From contig NZ_CP017603.1 in NCBI RefSeq assembly GCF_001854185.1, positions 372,001-436,000 on the forward strand: DNA of 64,000 bases, written 5' to 3'. Positions 36,843 to 44,018 of this stretch are shown here, piece after piece. Positions within the stretch are counted from its first letter, which is position 1. Each line of letters opens with the position of its first letter. The translations under genes were made by a program, and so were the position numbers. The DNA comes from Clostridium formicaceticum (GTDB lineage Bacteria; Bacillota; Clostridia; Peptostreptococcales; Natronincolaceae). The notes under the pieces were generated by a model that saw nothing but the letters and a program-made list of their open reading frames with translations, had not been told where the DNA came from and searched no databases.

Positions 36843-37976
36843 TTAATTTCCCCTTACCCATGGAATAGGATCTACAACCTTACCATCTTTTCTTACTTCA
36901 AAGTGTAGATGAGGTCCTGTAGATAATCCTGTACTTCCAACCTCAGCAATCTTTTGTCCTCTTTTCACCTGCGTTCCTACCGACACTACAAGTCTATTAT
37001 TATGGGCATATAATGTTAATATACCCCCACCGTGGTCAATAATAATCGTTCTACCATAACCTCCTTGGTTTCCTGCAGAAACAACCTTACCATCTCCTGC
37101 CGCTACGACTGTTGTACCTGTCTTTGCTGGTATATCAATCCCTGAGTGGAATCTTTGGGTCCTTAAAATAGGGTGTACACGATTGCCATAAGGAGAAGAT
37201 ATTCTAGTATTTCCCGGCACAGGCCATTCCATTTTACCACCAACATATTGTCCGCTGGATTGCAGTTTTCTAAGTTGATCCTCTAAAGCCTTTGCTTCCT
37301 TTTCCAATTGATCTAGCTGTTTGGCTAATTCAACCCTATCCTTTTCTAACGCCTCTCTAAGTCGCTGTTGCTGCCCTCTAGAAACCACTAGCTGTTGTTT
37401 TTTATCCTCTACACTGTTTTTTAAACTAACCAGCTTTCTTTTTTGATTTTCTAGCTGTGCTTTTTTATCTTCGATTAAAGCTTTTTGCTCTTCCAAATAC
37501 TTAAGTAGTTCCACATCATGATCAACAATTCGCTTTACCATATCCAGGTTGCTAAGTAATTCTGTAAAGTCCCGGGAGTTAAACAACACTTCTGCATAGC
37601 CAACTGTACCGTTTTTGTACATCACTCTAAGACGCTGCCCTAACAAATCCTGTTTGTCTTCAATATTTTCCTCTGCTTCTACAAGTTCCTTTGTTACCGT
37701 ATTTATTTTGCCCTCGGTGTTCTTTATATCACCTTGTATTGTTTGGATTTCGTCTTCTGTTTTTGCAATTTCTACTTCCAATTGTTGTAGTTGTTCTGTA
37801 ATACTTTTTTGTTGTTGATCATTTTGCTTTATTGCATTATTGATTTGTTTTTGCTGTGAATTAACATTGTTTAGCTGATTGTTTATTTTATTGGTTTCAT
37901 TGGCAAAGGTAGATAAAGTAGATATCACTATAAAAATTGCAATTATAAGACCAATGCCATATTTCTTTTTCACCAC
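36843..37976 (-). CDS. EnvC-like coiled-coil M23 peptidoglycan hydrolase
   Basis: A 377-residue exported protein: signal sequence or anchor (residues 6-24), a long Gln/Lys-rich coiled coil (about 25-245), then an M23 metallopeptidase domain with [19 protein letters not shown] and the GPHLHFEV zinc motif, so catalytic residues are present. Its position right behind ftsX suggests that the FtsEX complex activates it for septal or sidewall cell-wall cleavage, as for EnvC/PcsB-type partners. GTG start with GGGGGG 7 bases upstream. Confidence 0.92.
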   Translation of the reverse strand: MVKKKYGIGLIIAIFIVISTLSTFANETNKINNQLNNVNSQQKQINNAIKQNDQQQKSITEQLQQLEVEIAKTEDEIQTIQGDIKNTEGKINTVTKELVEAEENIEDKQDLLGQRLRVMYKNGTVGYAEVLFNSRDFTELLSNLDMVKRIVDHDVELLKYLEEQKALIEDKKAQLENQKRKLVSLKNSVEDKKQQLVVSRGQQQRLREALEKDRVELAKQLDQLEKEAKALEDQLRKLQSSGQYVGGKMEWPVPGNTRISSPYGNRVHPILRTQRFHSGIDIPAKTGTTVVAAGDGKVVSAGNQGGYGRTIIIDHGGGILTLYAHNNRLVVSVGTQVKRGQKIAEVGSTGLSTGPHLHFEVRKDGKVVDPIPWVRGN

Positions 37977-37997
37977 CGCTTGTCCCCCCTCTTTTCA

Positions 37998-38921
37998 TTA
38001 AACTTTCAAGTGCTTTCTTAAGGATATGATGCTACCCAAAGCACCTACACCCACACCTAATACGCTAAACACTGGTATGGTTTTATTCATCATGACATCT
38101 ACTGAGACTACATAAGAACTCAACATCACATAAAATTTCGTCGTAATCAACTCAAAGGTATATTGATAGCCGTAATAAACTACCCCCAATGCTATAATAG
38201 CTCCAATTAACCCCAATACCATACCTTCAATTAAAAAAGGCCAACGTACAAACCAATTGGTAGCACCTACATATTTCATAATATTAATTTCTTGCTTTCT
38301 AGCATTTAAAGTTATTTTAATTGTATTAGAAATAATAAACATAGCAATAAGGATAAGAATTGCAATTAAGCCTAAACCAATATTTTTAACAAAGGTAGCA
38401 ATATTCAACATGTTGTCCACAATATCTTTATGATATTTAATTTCTTCAATGAGTTCCAGTTCTTCTTCTTCTTGCATTGCTTGTATTGCTTCCAATTCCT
38501 TTACTACATCTTCAGCGACTTCTAAGCTGTCTAGATGAATGATATAGGAGTTTGGTAGGGTATTATCCTCCAAAACCTCTAGCAAATAACCCTGCTCACC
38601 CCATTGTTCTCTCATCTTATTTAATGCATCTTCTTTTGATTCATACTCTACAAATTGTATCCCCTGTATCGTGGTAATTTGTTTGCCTAAGTCCTGAATC
38701 TCTTCTTCAGCTGCCTCCTGCTCTAAATAAACCTGTATGGTATCGAACTGCATTTGCGCTATATAGGACAAATTGCTAATATTCAATACTACAGTAATAA
38801 TAATGCCTAGTACCGCTAAGGAAGCTGCCACTGAACCAATAGAAGCTACACTCATGCCCTTATTTCGCCATATTCCTATAAATCCCTGTTTCAGCACATA
38901 ACTCATTGTTCTAATCTTCAT
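37998..38921 (-). CDS. ftsX: Cell-division ABC permease FtsX
   Basis: A 307-residue FtsX: cytoplasmic N-terminus, first membrane helix (about residues 22-45), a large extracellular domain, then three helices in the last 110 residues with the conserved EINIMKYVGATNWFVRWPF coupling region. It transmits ATP use by FtsE to an extracellular cell-wall hydrolase. The ATG at 38921 follows AGGGGGG and overlaps ftsE by 11 bases; longer starts inside ftsE lack support. The extracellular domain has an unusually acidic run of Glu (EEEELELIEE). Confidence 0.93.
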   Translation of the reverse strand: MKIRTMSYVLKQGFIGIWRNKGMSVASIGSVAASLAVLGIIITVVLNISNLSYIAQMQFDTIQVYLEQEAAEEEIQDLGKQITTIQGIQFVEYESKEDALNKMREQWGEQGYLLEVLEDNTLPNSYIIHLDSLEVAEDVVKELEAIQAMQEEEELELIEEIKYHKDIVDNMLNIATFVKNIGLGLIAILILIAMFIISNTIKITLNARKQEINIMKYVGATNWFVRWPFLIEGMVLGLIGAIIALGVVYYGYQYTFELITTKFYVMLSSYVVSVDVMMNKTIPVFSVLGVGVGALGSIISLRKHLKV

Positions 38922-39597
38922 AACCATATGCCCCCCTATGCTCGTCCCTAACAATCCTACCTTTTTCCAATGCAACAACTCGTTGTTGCATTGTATCCAC
39001 AATATCTTTAGCATGGGTAGCCATTAAAATCGTCGTACCTCTTCTATTAATTTGTTTTAACACCTTCATAATTTCCCAAGCAGTTTCTGGGTCTAGATTT
39101 CCAGTAGGTTCGTCAGCAATCAAAAGAGAGGGATTGTTCACGATGGCCCTTGCTATAGAAACCCGTTGTCTTTCTCCTCCAGACAATTGATTAGGATATT
39201 GTTTTGCTTTATCACTTAAATTTACCATGGCTAGTACCATAGGTACCTGACGTCGTATTTCCTTAGGAGATGCTTCTACCACCTGCATAGCAAAGGCTAT
39301 GTTTTCAAACACAGTTTTATTGGGTAATAATCTAAAATCTTGAAAAACTACACTAATACTTCTTCTTAGATAAGGGATTTTTCTCCTTGACAACCTTGTA
39401 ATATCCTGTCCATCAACGATGATGTTTCCGTCAGTAGGCTCTTCTTCCTTCAACAATAGTTTGATAAAAGTAGATTTTCCCGCACCACTGGGTCCTACTA
39501 AAAATACAAATTCTCCCTTTTCTATGGTTAGATTAATATTTGTTAATGCTTGAATACCTTTATTATATATTTTATTCACACTTTTTAATTGGATCAA
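38911..39597 (-). CDS. ftsE: Cell-division ABC ATPase FtsE
   Basis: A 228-residue ABC ATPase with Walker A GPSGAGKST (residues about 34-42), FtsE-typical VFQDFRLLPNKTVFENIAF, signature LSGGERQRV and Walker B LLIADEPTGNLD. It partners FtsX, with which it overlaps. The start is a TTG at 39597 with GGGAG about 10 bases upstream, giving MIQLKSVNKIY, the usual beginning of the family; no in-frame ATG fits. Confidence 0.95.
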   Translation of the reverse strand: MIQLKSVNKIYNKGIQALTNINLTIEKGEFVFLVGPSGAGKSTFIKLLLKEEEPTDGNIIVDGQDITRLSRRKIPYLRRSISVVFQDFRLLPNKTVFENIAFAMQVVEASPKEIRRQVPMVLAMVNLSDKAKQYPNQLSGGERQRVSIARAIVNNPSLLIADEPTGNLDPETAWEIMKVLKQINRRGTTILMATHAKDIVDTMQQRVVALEKGRIVRDEHRGAYGYED

Positions 39598-39742
39598 AAA
39601 TCATCAACTCCCGTTTAACAGTTTATACATTCGACATCAACTGGTGATTTCCTGCTAAAAGCAGCAAAAAACTCTAGTAAAATTTTCCTATTCTTTACAG
39701 CATTTTTATAGATTTTTCCCTATCGATTTTAAGTACTATTTC

Positions 39743-39772
39743 ATTATAACAGTAAGTATAGGATAAATTCAA
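39743..39772 (-). promoter_or_regulatory. Probable promoter of ftsEX
   Basis: TTGAAT, 18-base spacer, TATAAT on the minus strand, divergent from the promoter at 39773-39802. Confidence 0.6.
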
Positions 39773-39802
39773 TTGAATTGATTTCCAAACCTATGGTACA
39801 AT
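39773..39802 (+). promoter_or_regulatory. Probable promoter of the 5-FCL gene
   Basis: TTGAAT, 18-base spacer, TACAAT. Its -35 box abuts that of the ftsE promoter in the palindrome TTCAATTGAA, so the two -35 regions are back to back. Confidence 0.6.
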
Positions 39803-39836
39803 TGTGTTAGTATTGGTAAAAAAAGGAGGGTATATT

Positions 39837-40421
39837 ATGAAAAAAATTATGCGTAAGGAACTGTTGACAAAGAGAGATGGCTTAACAGAGGAGGAAGTCC
39901 TACATAAAAGTGCCTCTGCATTTCAGCAGCTAAAGGCTAGTTCTGTCTATAATAATGCCAACAATGTTATGGTTTATCTTGCCTTTCGAAACGAAGTTAG
40001 CACTGAAGAAATGATTAAAGATTTATTTAGCAGAGGCAAAAGAGTATTCATTCCATTAACCGTTCCTGAAACAAAACAACTCATCATTTCTGAACTATTG
40101 GACATGGAGAAGGATTTAGAAATAGGCAATTTCGGGGTTTTAGAACCAAAGGAAGAAGCCATAAGACCTGTAGATCCTAAAGTATTAGACCTAGTCATTG
40201 TTCCAGGAGTAGGCTTTGACAAGCAGGGGTATCGTGTAGGCTATGGTGGTGGATACTATGATCGTTTCCTGCCTAGGCTTTCTCCCGGTACACCTACTGT
40301 TGCTCTAGCTTTTGAGGTACAGCTTATAGAAAAGGCTCCTACCGATGAATATGATTTTCCAGTGGAATATGTTATTACAGAAAAACAATTTATTGATTGC
40401 AAAAAAATAGATCTTAAATAA
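39837..40421 (+). CDS. 5-formyltetrahydrofolate cyclo-ligase
   Basis: A 194-residue ATP-dependent enzyme that converts 5-formyl-THF to 5,10-methenyl-THF. The family signatures are the basic N-terminus MKKIMRKELLTKRD, the YLAFRNEVSTEEMI and RGKRVFIP segments, and the nucleotide-binding VPGVGFDKQGYRVGYGGGYYDRFL. The ATG at 39837 has AAAGGAGGG 6 bases upstream. It is transcribed away from ftsE. The product enters the same one-carbon pool as the FtcD/FchA pathway at the left of the window. Confidence 0.93.
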   Translation: MKKIMRKELLTKRDGLTEEEVLHKSASAFQQLKASSVYNNANNVMVYLAFRNEVSTEEMIKDLFSRGKRVFIPLTVPETKQLIISELLDMEKDLEIGNFGVLEPKEEAIRPVDPKVLDLVIVPGVGFDKQGYRVGYGGGYYDRFLPRLSPGTPTVALAFEVQLIEKAPTDEYDFPVEYVITEKQFIDCKKIDLK

Positions 40422-40434
40422 ACCTACCAAAAGC

Positions 40435-40478
40435 AAAAAGAAATAGAAGCCCCTCATAAGAGCATCCTATTTCTTTTT
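40435..40478. terminator. Bidirectional terminator between 5-FCL and the response regulator
   Basis: AAAAAGAAATAG and CTATTTCTTTTT form a 12-bp AT-rich stem; the response-regulator stop lies in the right arm. Confidence 0.65.
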
Positions 40479-41819
40479 GATTCCATGCTTCTCCATACGA
40501 TAAAGTAAAGTATGCCTTGTCATCTTTAATAATTGTGCAGCCTTTGTCTGATTATGCTCCGCCCGTTCTAAGGCCTGAATAATCAGGTCTTTTTCTAAGG
40601 CTTCCATACAAATTCCCTCTTTAGGCAATTGATAGGTTTCTGCACTTTTTTTCTCTTGAAGAATTTCGTAGGGAAGGTCTTCTACTGTGATAAGATTACC
40701 TTGTCCTAACAAAACCATCCGCTCTATTACATTTTCCAACTCACGAATATTTCCGCGCCAATGATAGTTTAACAGTTTTTGCTGAGCTTCTTCGCTGATG
40801 GCTATATTTTTTCTGCCGACTTCCTGACTGTATCTCTCTAGAAAATAGTTCGTTAGCAGAGGGATATCTTCTTTTCTTTCTCTTAAGGGAGGAATTTTAA
40901 TGGGAATAACATTTAAACGATAATATAAGTCTTCTCTAAAACTTTCCTCCTCCACCATTTTATATAAATCTCTATTGGTAGCTGCTATCACTCTAACGTC
41001 TATTCTTATCCTTTCATTCCCTCCTATTCGCTCAAATTCTCTTTCCTGTAATACCCTCAGAAGTTTTACCTGCATAGATAAGTCTAGTTCCCCAATTTCG
41101 TCTAAGAAAACAGTACCCCCATCTGCCTTTTCAAATTTCCCTATTTTTCTTGCAACTGCTCCTGTAAAGGCTCCTTTTTCGTAACCAAACAGTTCACTTT
41201 CAATGAGATTTTCTGGAATGGCACCACAATTTACCTTTACATAGGGTTTTTTATTACGATTGCTACTATAATGAATAGCATTAGCAATGACTTCTTTTCC
41301 CGTGCCGCTTTCTCCCAGTATCAAGACAGTTGCATTGGTATTTGCTACCTTATCGACAATTTTTAATATTTCTTGTATTTCAGCACTGTTGCCGATAATG
41401 GTTTTTCCAGTGTTTTTTTCTAATTCTTCTCTTAGGTAGCTTACTTCCTCCTGTAATTCCCCTACCTTTAAAGCTTTAGCAATCGTTATCTTTAACTCCT
41501 CTATATCAAAAGGTTTAGAGATATAGTCCAACGCTCCTAGCTTCATGGCTTCAACAGCTGATTCCATTGTACCATGGGCAGTAATCATAATCACAGGGGT
41601 TGTTTCACGCATTTCTTTTATCTTAGTCAATGCTTCCATACCCTCCATCTTAGGCATCTTTAAATCCATTAAGATAAGATCCGGTATCTCTTCTTGAAAC
41701 TTCTCTATAGCCTCTAAACCATTTGCTGCTTCACAAATTTTGTAAGCCTCTTTTTGAAGGGCCTTTTTTATGGCCCAACGCATATTTTTTTCATCGTCTA
41801 CTACTAATATCTTTTTCAT
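40467..41819 (-). CDS. NtrC-family sigma-54-dependent response regulator
   Basis: A 450-residue regulator: receiver domain (VVDDEKNMR, phospho-acceptor in LILMDLKMP), AAA+ domain with Walker A GESGTGKE, the sigma-54-contacting GAFTGA loop and Walker B GGTVFLDEIGEL, and a C-terminal Fis-type helix-turn-helix (NQTKAAQLLKMTRHTLLYRMEKHGI). It should activate sigma-54 promoters after phosphorylation by the kinase encoded 12 bases upstream. I did not find a -24/-12 promoter in the window, so its targets are elsewhere. Confidence 0.95.
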   Translation of the reverse strand: MKKILVVDDEKNMRWAIKKALQKEAYKICEAANGLEAIEKFQEEIPDLILMDLKMPKMEGMEALTKIKEMRETTPVIMITAHGTMESAVEAMKLGALDYISKPFDIEELKITIAKALKVGELQEEVSYLREELEKNTGKTIIGNSAEIQEILKIVDKVANTNATVLILGESGTGKEVIANAIHYSSNRNKKPYVKVNCGAIPENLIESELFGYEKGAFTGAVARKIGKFEKADGGTVFLDEIGELDLSMQVKLLRVLQEREFERIGGNERIRIDVRVIAATNRDLYKMVEEESFREDLYYRLNVIPIKIPPLRERKEDIPLLTNYFLERYSQEVGRKNIAISEEAQQKLLNYHWRGNIRELENVIERMVLLGQGNLITVEDLPYEILQEKKSAETYQLPKEGICMEALEKDLIIQALERAEHNQTKAAQLLKMTRHTLLYRMEKHGIKKK

Positions 41820-41831
41820 TCATTTTCCCTC

Positions 41832-43208
41832 CTACTGCAATAGAGGCAATAATACCTTTACCTCTGTACCTTCTTCTAATTTACTGCTGACCTCTATTTT
41901 GCCTTGATGTTCTTCGATAATTCTGTGGGTAATAGATAGTCCAAGGCCACTTCCACTTTCCTTCGTAGTAAAAAAAGGATTAAATATCTTATCCAGCACT
42001 TCTTTTTCTATGCCTTTGCCTTCATCTCTAAATGTAACAATTGCCCATTGATTATAGCTTCCTACAGCAATTTTTAAATCCCCTCCTTCTTCCATAGCTT
42101 GAATACCATTTAGAATGATATTTACAAAAGCCTGTTTTAATTTATCTGTATCTCCCTCTATTTCCACTGTTTCTTCTACAGTTAACTTTATGACTACCCC
42201 CTGCTGCTCCCCGAATTTCTTTGTGATTTTTAGAAGTTCCTCCAACAAGCTACCAAGTTTAAAATTTTTTACCTGTATTTTATTTGGTCTTGAGAAGTCT
42301 AACAACCCTTTAATTACAGTATTTGCTCTATCAATTTCATGTTCTATAATTTCTAAACCTTCTTTAAAATCTTTATCTATCACTTCCTGCTGAAGGGTTT
42401 GACTAATGGTTTTTATAATACCTAATGGATTCCTAATCTCATGGGCAATACCAGAAGCTAGTTGTCCCGTAGCCGCTAGTCGTTCTCCCCTACGGACTTG
42501 TATTTCCAACTTTTTCATTACTGTAGAATCCTCTATGACTGCTACAACTCCCTGAAGACTACTAGAAATATTTTTCAAGGGATGCAAAGTTATATCCAAA
42601 TATATTTCCTCATCTTTATCCCTAAAATAGTTTACTTCCTTCCTAATGATTTTGTTTTCTTGCTCTAACACCTTTGTTATTTCCTTCAATAGTTGCTGCT
42701 GTTGAAAAAATTGTTTTATGTCTTTTTCTTTGCCTAATATAATATCTGCCTGTTTATTGGCGGATGTAATATTTCCCTCACAGTCAAAGGCAATCACACC
42801 ATTGTCAATACTATTTAAAATGTTATGGGTATAATTTTCAAGATCCGTTAGCTTGATAATTTGGTGCTCTAATAGTTTTTTTCTTTTATAATCCTTTTCC
42901 ACCAAATACCCAGTAATTAATCCTATAATCATAAACATAGCTATCTCTAAAAACTGGTTGATTATCTCTAAATTGATTTCACCAAAATATATTACTAAGT
43001 GGGGGGCATAGAGTAATACTACTACGGCAGATACGATCAATCCGCCTTTTAAGCGAAATTGAAAAGCCCCCCAAATAATTGGCAAATAATATAGTCTCCT
43101 AAAGAAATCATGTAATACCCAGCGATAAGAAGCAGTAAAATAATGAAATCCAGTAATCGTTAAAATTAAAAAAGCAATAAGAAACTTCCACTTTTTTTCT
43201 TGATTCAT
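41832..43208 (-). CDS. Membrane sensor histidine kinase
   Basis: A 458-residue kinase. Four hydrophobic segments occupy residues about 8-105 with very short outer loops, so it probably senses something in or at the membrane. A PAS domain follows (about 125-235), then HisKA with GIAHEIRNPLGII (phospho-His), and an HATPase domain with NIILNGIQAMEEGG, DEGKGIEKEV and GSGLGLSI. It is the partner of the NtrC-type regulator downstream. Similar in layout to ZraS/AtoS-type kinases; the signal is unknown. Confidence 0.93.
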   Translation of the reverse strand: MNQEKKWKFLIAFLILTITGFHYFTASYRWVLHDFFRRLYYLPIIWGAFQFRLKGGLIVSAVVVLLYAPHLVIYFGEINLEIINQFLEIAMFMIIGLITGYLVEKDYKRKKLLEHQIIKLTDLENYTHNILNSIDNGVIAFDCEGNITSANKQADIILGKEKDIKQFFQQQQLLKEITKVLEQENKIIRKEVNYFRDKDEEIYLDITLHPLKNISSSLQGVVAVIEDSTVMKKLEIQVRRGERLAATGQLASGIAHEIRNPLGIIKTISQTLQQEVIDKDFKEGLEIIEHEIDRANTVIKGLLDFSRPNKIQVKNFKLGSLLEELLKITKKFGEQQGVVIKLTVEETVEIEGDTDKLKQAFVNIILNGIQAMEEGGDLKIAVGSYNQWAIVTFRDEGKGIEKEVLDKIFNPFFTTKESGSGLGLSITHRIIEEHQGKIEVSSKLEEGTEVKVLLPLLQ

Positions 43209-43214
43209 TGAGCA

Positions 43215-43457
43215 TCACCTACTTTTCTTAATGTTTCCACAATAAGGGCAATACCTCCAATTGGTATCTATCTTGCTATTACATTTCCTACAGCTCTCCT
43301 TTAACTTTTCCTGACACTTAGGACAAAATTCATAGGAGCTGTCTATTTCATGCTTACACTTACTACACTTTATTTTCTCCACTTCCCTAGAGGCTATATT
43401 CTCTGACAGCAAAAAATATATCAACAACGCCATCCCCATACATGCTAATATAGGCAT
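43215..43457 (-). CDS. Small membrane-anchored double zinc-ribbon protein
   Basis: An 80-residue protein: one membrane helix (residues 1-17), then two zinc ribbons with CSKCKHEIDSSYEFCPKC and CRKCNSKIDTNWRYCPYC. First gene of the unit with the histidine kinase 6 bases downstream, so it may modulate that two-component system, for example as an accessory sensor. The second ATG (43457) is used because AGAAAGG is directly in front of the first one. No specific function known. Confidence 0.8.
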   Translation of the reverse strand: MPILACMGMALLIYFLLSENIASREVEKIKCSKCKHEIDSSYEFCPKCQEKLKESCRKCNSKIDTNWRYCPYCGNIKKSR

Positions 43458-43746
43458 GTCTATCATCCTTTCTAGAAACTCTGTTTTTATTGTATCATAT
43501 ACTACAGTATTTGTAGTATTTCGTATATTTCATTTCATATATTTTATAAGCTTTCTAGCATATTTTTGTACCTATAGCTCTACTTCCCTCTTTTTAATAA
43601 TTTTATGCAATTCCTATGCCAACCCCTTCAACACAGAGGAGAATCAAGCGCATAGATTTTTTCTATAAAGCTTATAATATAAATAGAATCTTTGTATATT
43701 AAAATTTATAGGCGTAAGACTGTATATAGGCTTAGGAGGTGAACTG

Positions 43747-43968
43747 ATGGAAGCTGGTGTTAGAAATAACCTAGTTGGTGAAATTGAAAGCATTAAGCAG
43801 GATGGGATTATGGCACAAATTACCATGTGAGTGGGCGGCTGAGGGGAAAAAGCGCCCCGCATTACGTCCGTGTTGACGAAAGATAGTTTGCTTGATGCCG
43901 GTTTCAAAGAAGGCGATCAGGTAGATGCTTTAGTAAAAGCTATCAATGTTGTTATGGTAAAACATTAG
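43747..43968 (+). CDS. Molbindin-like (TOBE/Mop) protein with two in-frame UGA codons, candidate selenoprotein
   Basis: A 73-residue frame behind an ideal AGGAGG. It begins MEAGVRNNLVGEIESIKQDG, continues AQITM, then TGA (43828-43830), VGG, TGA (43840-43842), GEKAPRITSVLTKDSL and ends VDALVKAINVVMVKH before a TAG and a strong terminator. Before and after the TGAs it is a normal single Mop domain, as in molybdate-binding molbindins (GxxxRNxLxGxV...ITSVxTxxSxxxxGxxxGDxVxALVKAxxV). The frame is otherwise clean. Reading both UGAs as selenocysteine (residues 28 and 32) restores a full protein; this genome does insert Sec in fdhA. A pseudogene with two nonsense changes is the alternative. A GC-rich hairpin region surrounds the codons. 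Confidence 0.75.
43828..43890 (+). promoter_or_regulatory. Possible SECIS region in the molbindin gene
   Basis: This stretch is far richer in GC than its neighbourhood. GGGG (43843-43846) pairs with CCCC (43855-43858), a stem that can extend with TG/CA past one mismatch and whose loop starts 16 bases after the first TGA; a second small hairpin CGTC-CGTGTT-GACG has its loop about 26 bases after the second TGA. Distances fit bacterial SECIS elements, but neither loop is a close match to the fdhA one. Confidence 0.4.
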
Positions 43969-44009
43969 AAGATCCCTGTACCAATAAACGGTACAGGGAT
44001 CTTCTTTTG
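43969..44009 (+). terminator. Terminator of the molbindin gene
   Basis: AGATCCCTGTACC and GGTACAGGGATCT form a 13-bp stem followed by TCTTTT; it can also end copA on the minus strand. Confidence 0.85.
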
Positions 44010-44018
44010 AAAAATAGA

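Noticed and set aside
40467-41819. Search for -24/-12 (sigma-54) promoters as targets of the NtrC-type regulator
   Set aside because: No GG-N10-GC type match with adequate surroundings was found in intergenic regions of the window.
43644-43907. Antisense open frame over the molbindin gene
   Set aside because: It has no ribosome-binding site and no protein family signal; it exists only because the opposite strand is free of stops.
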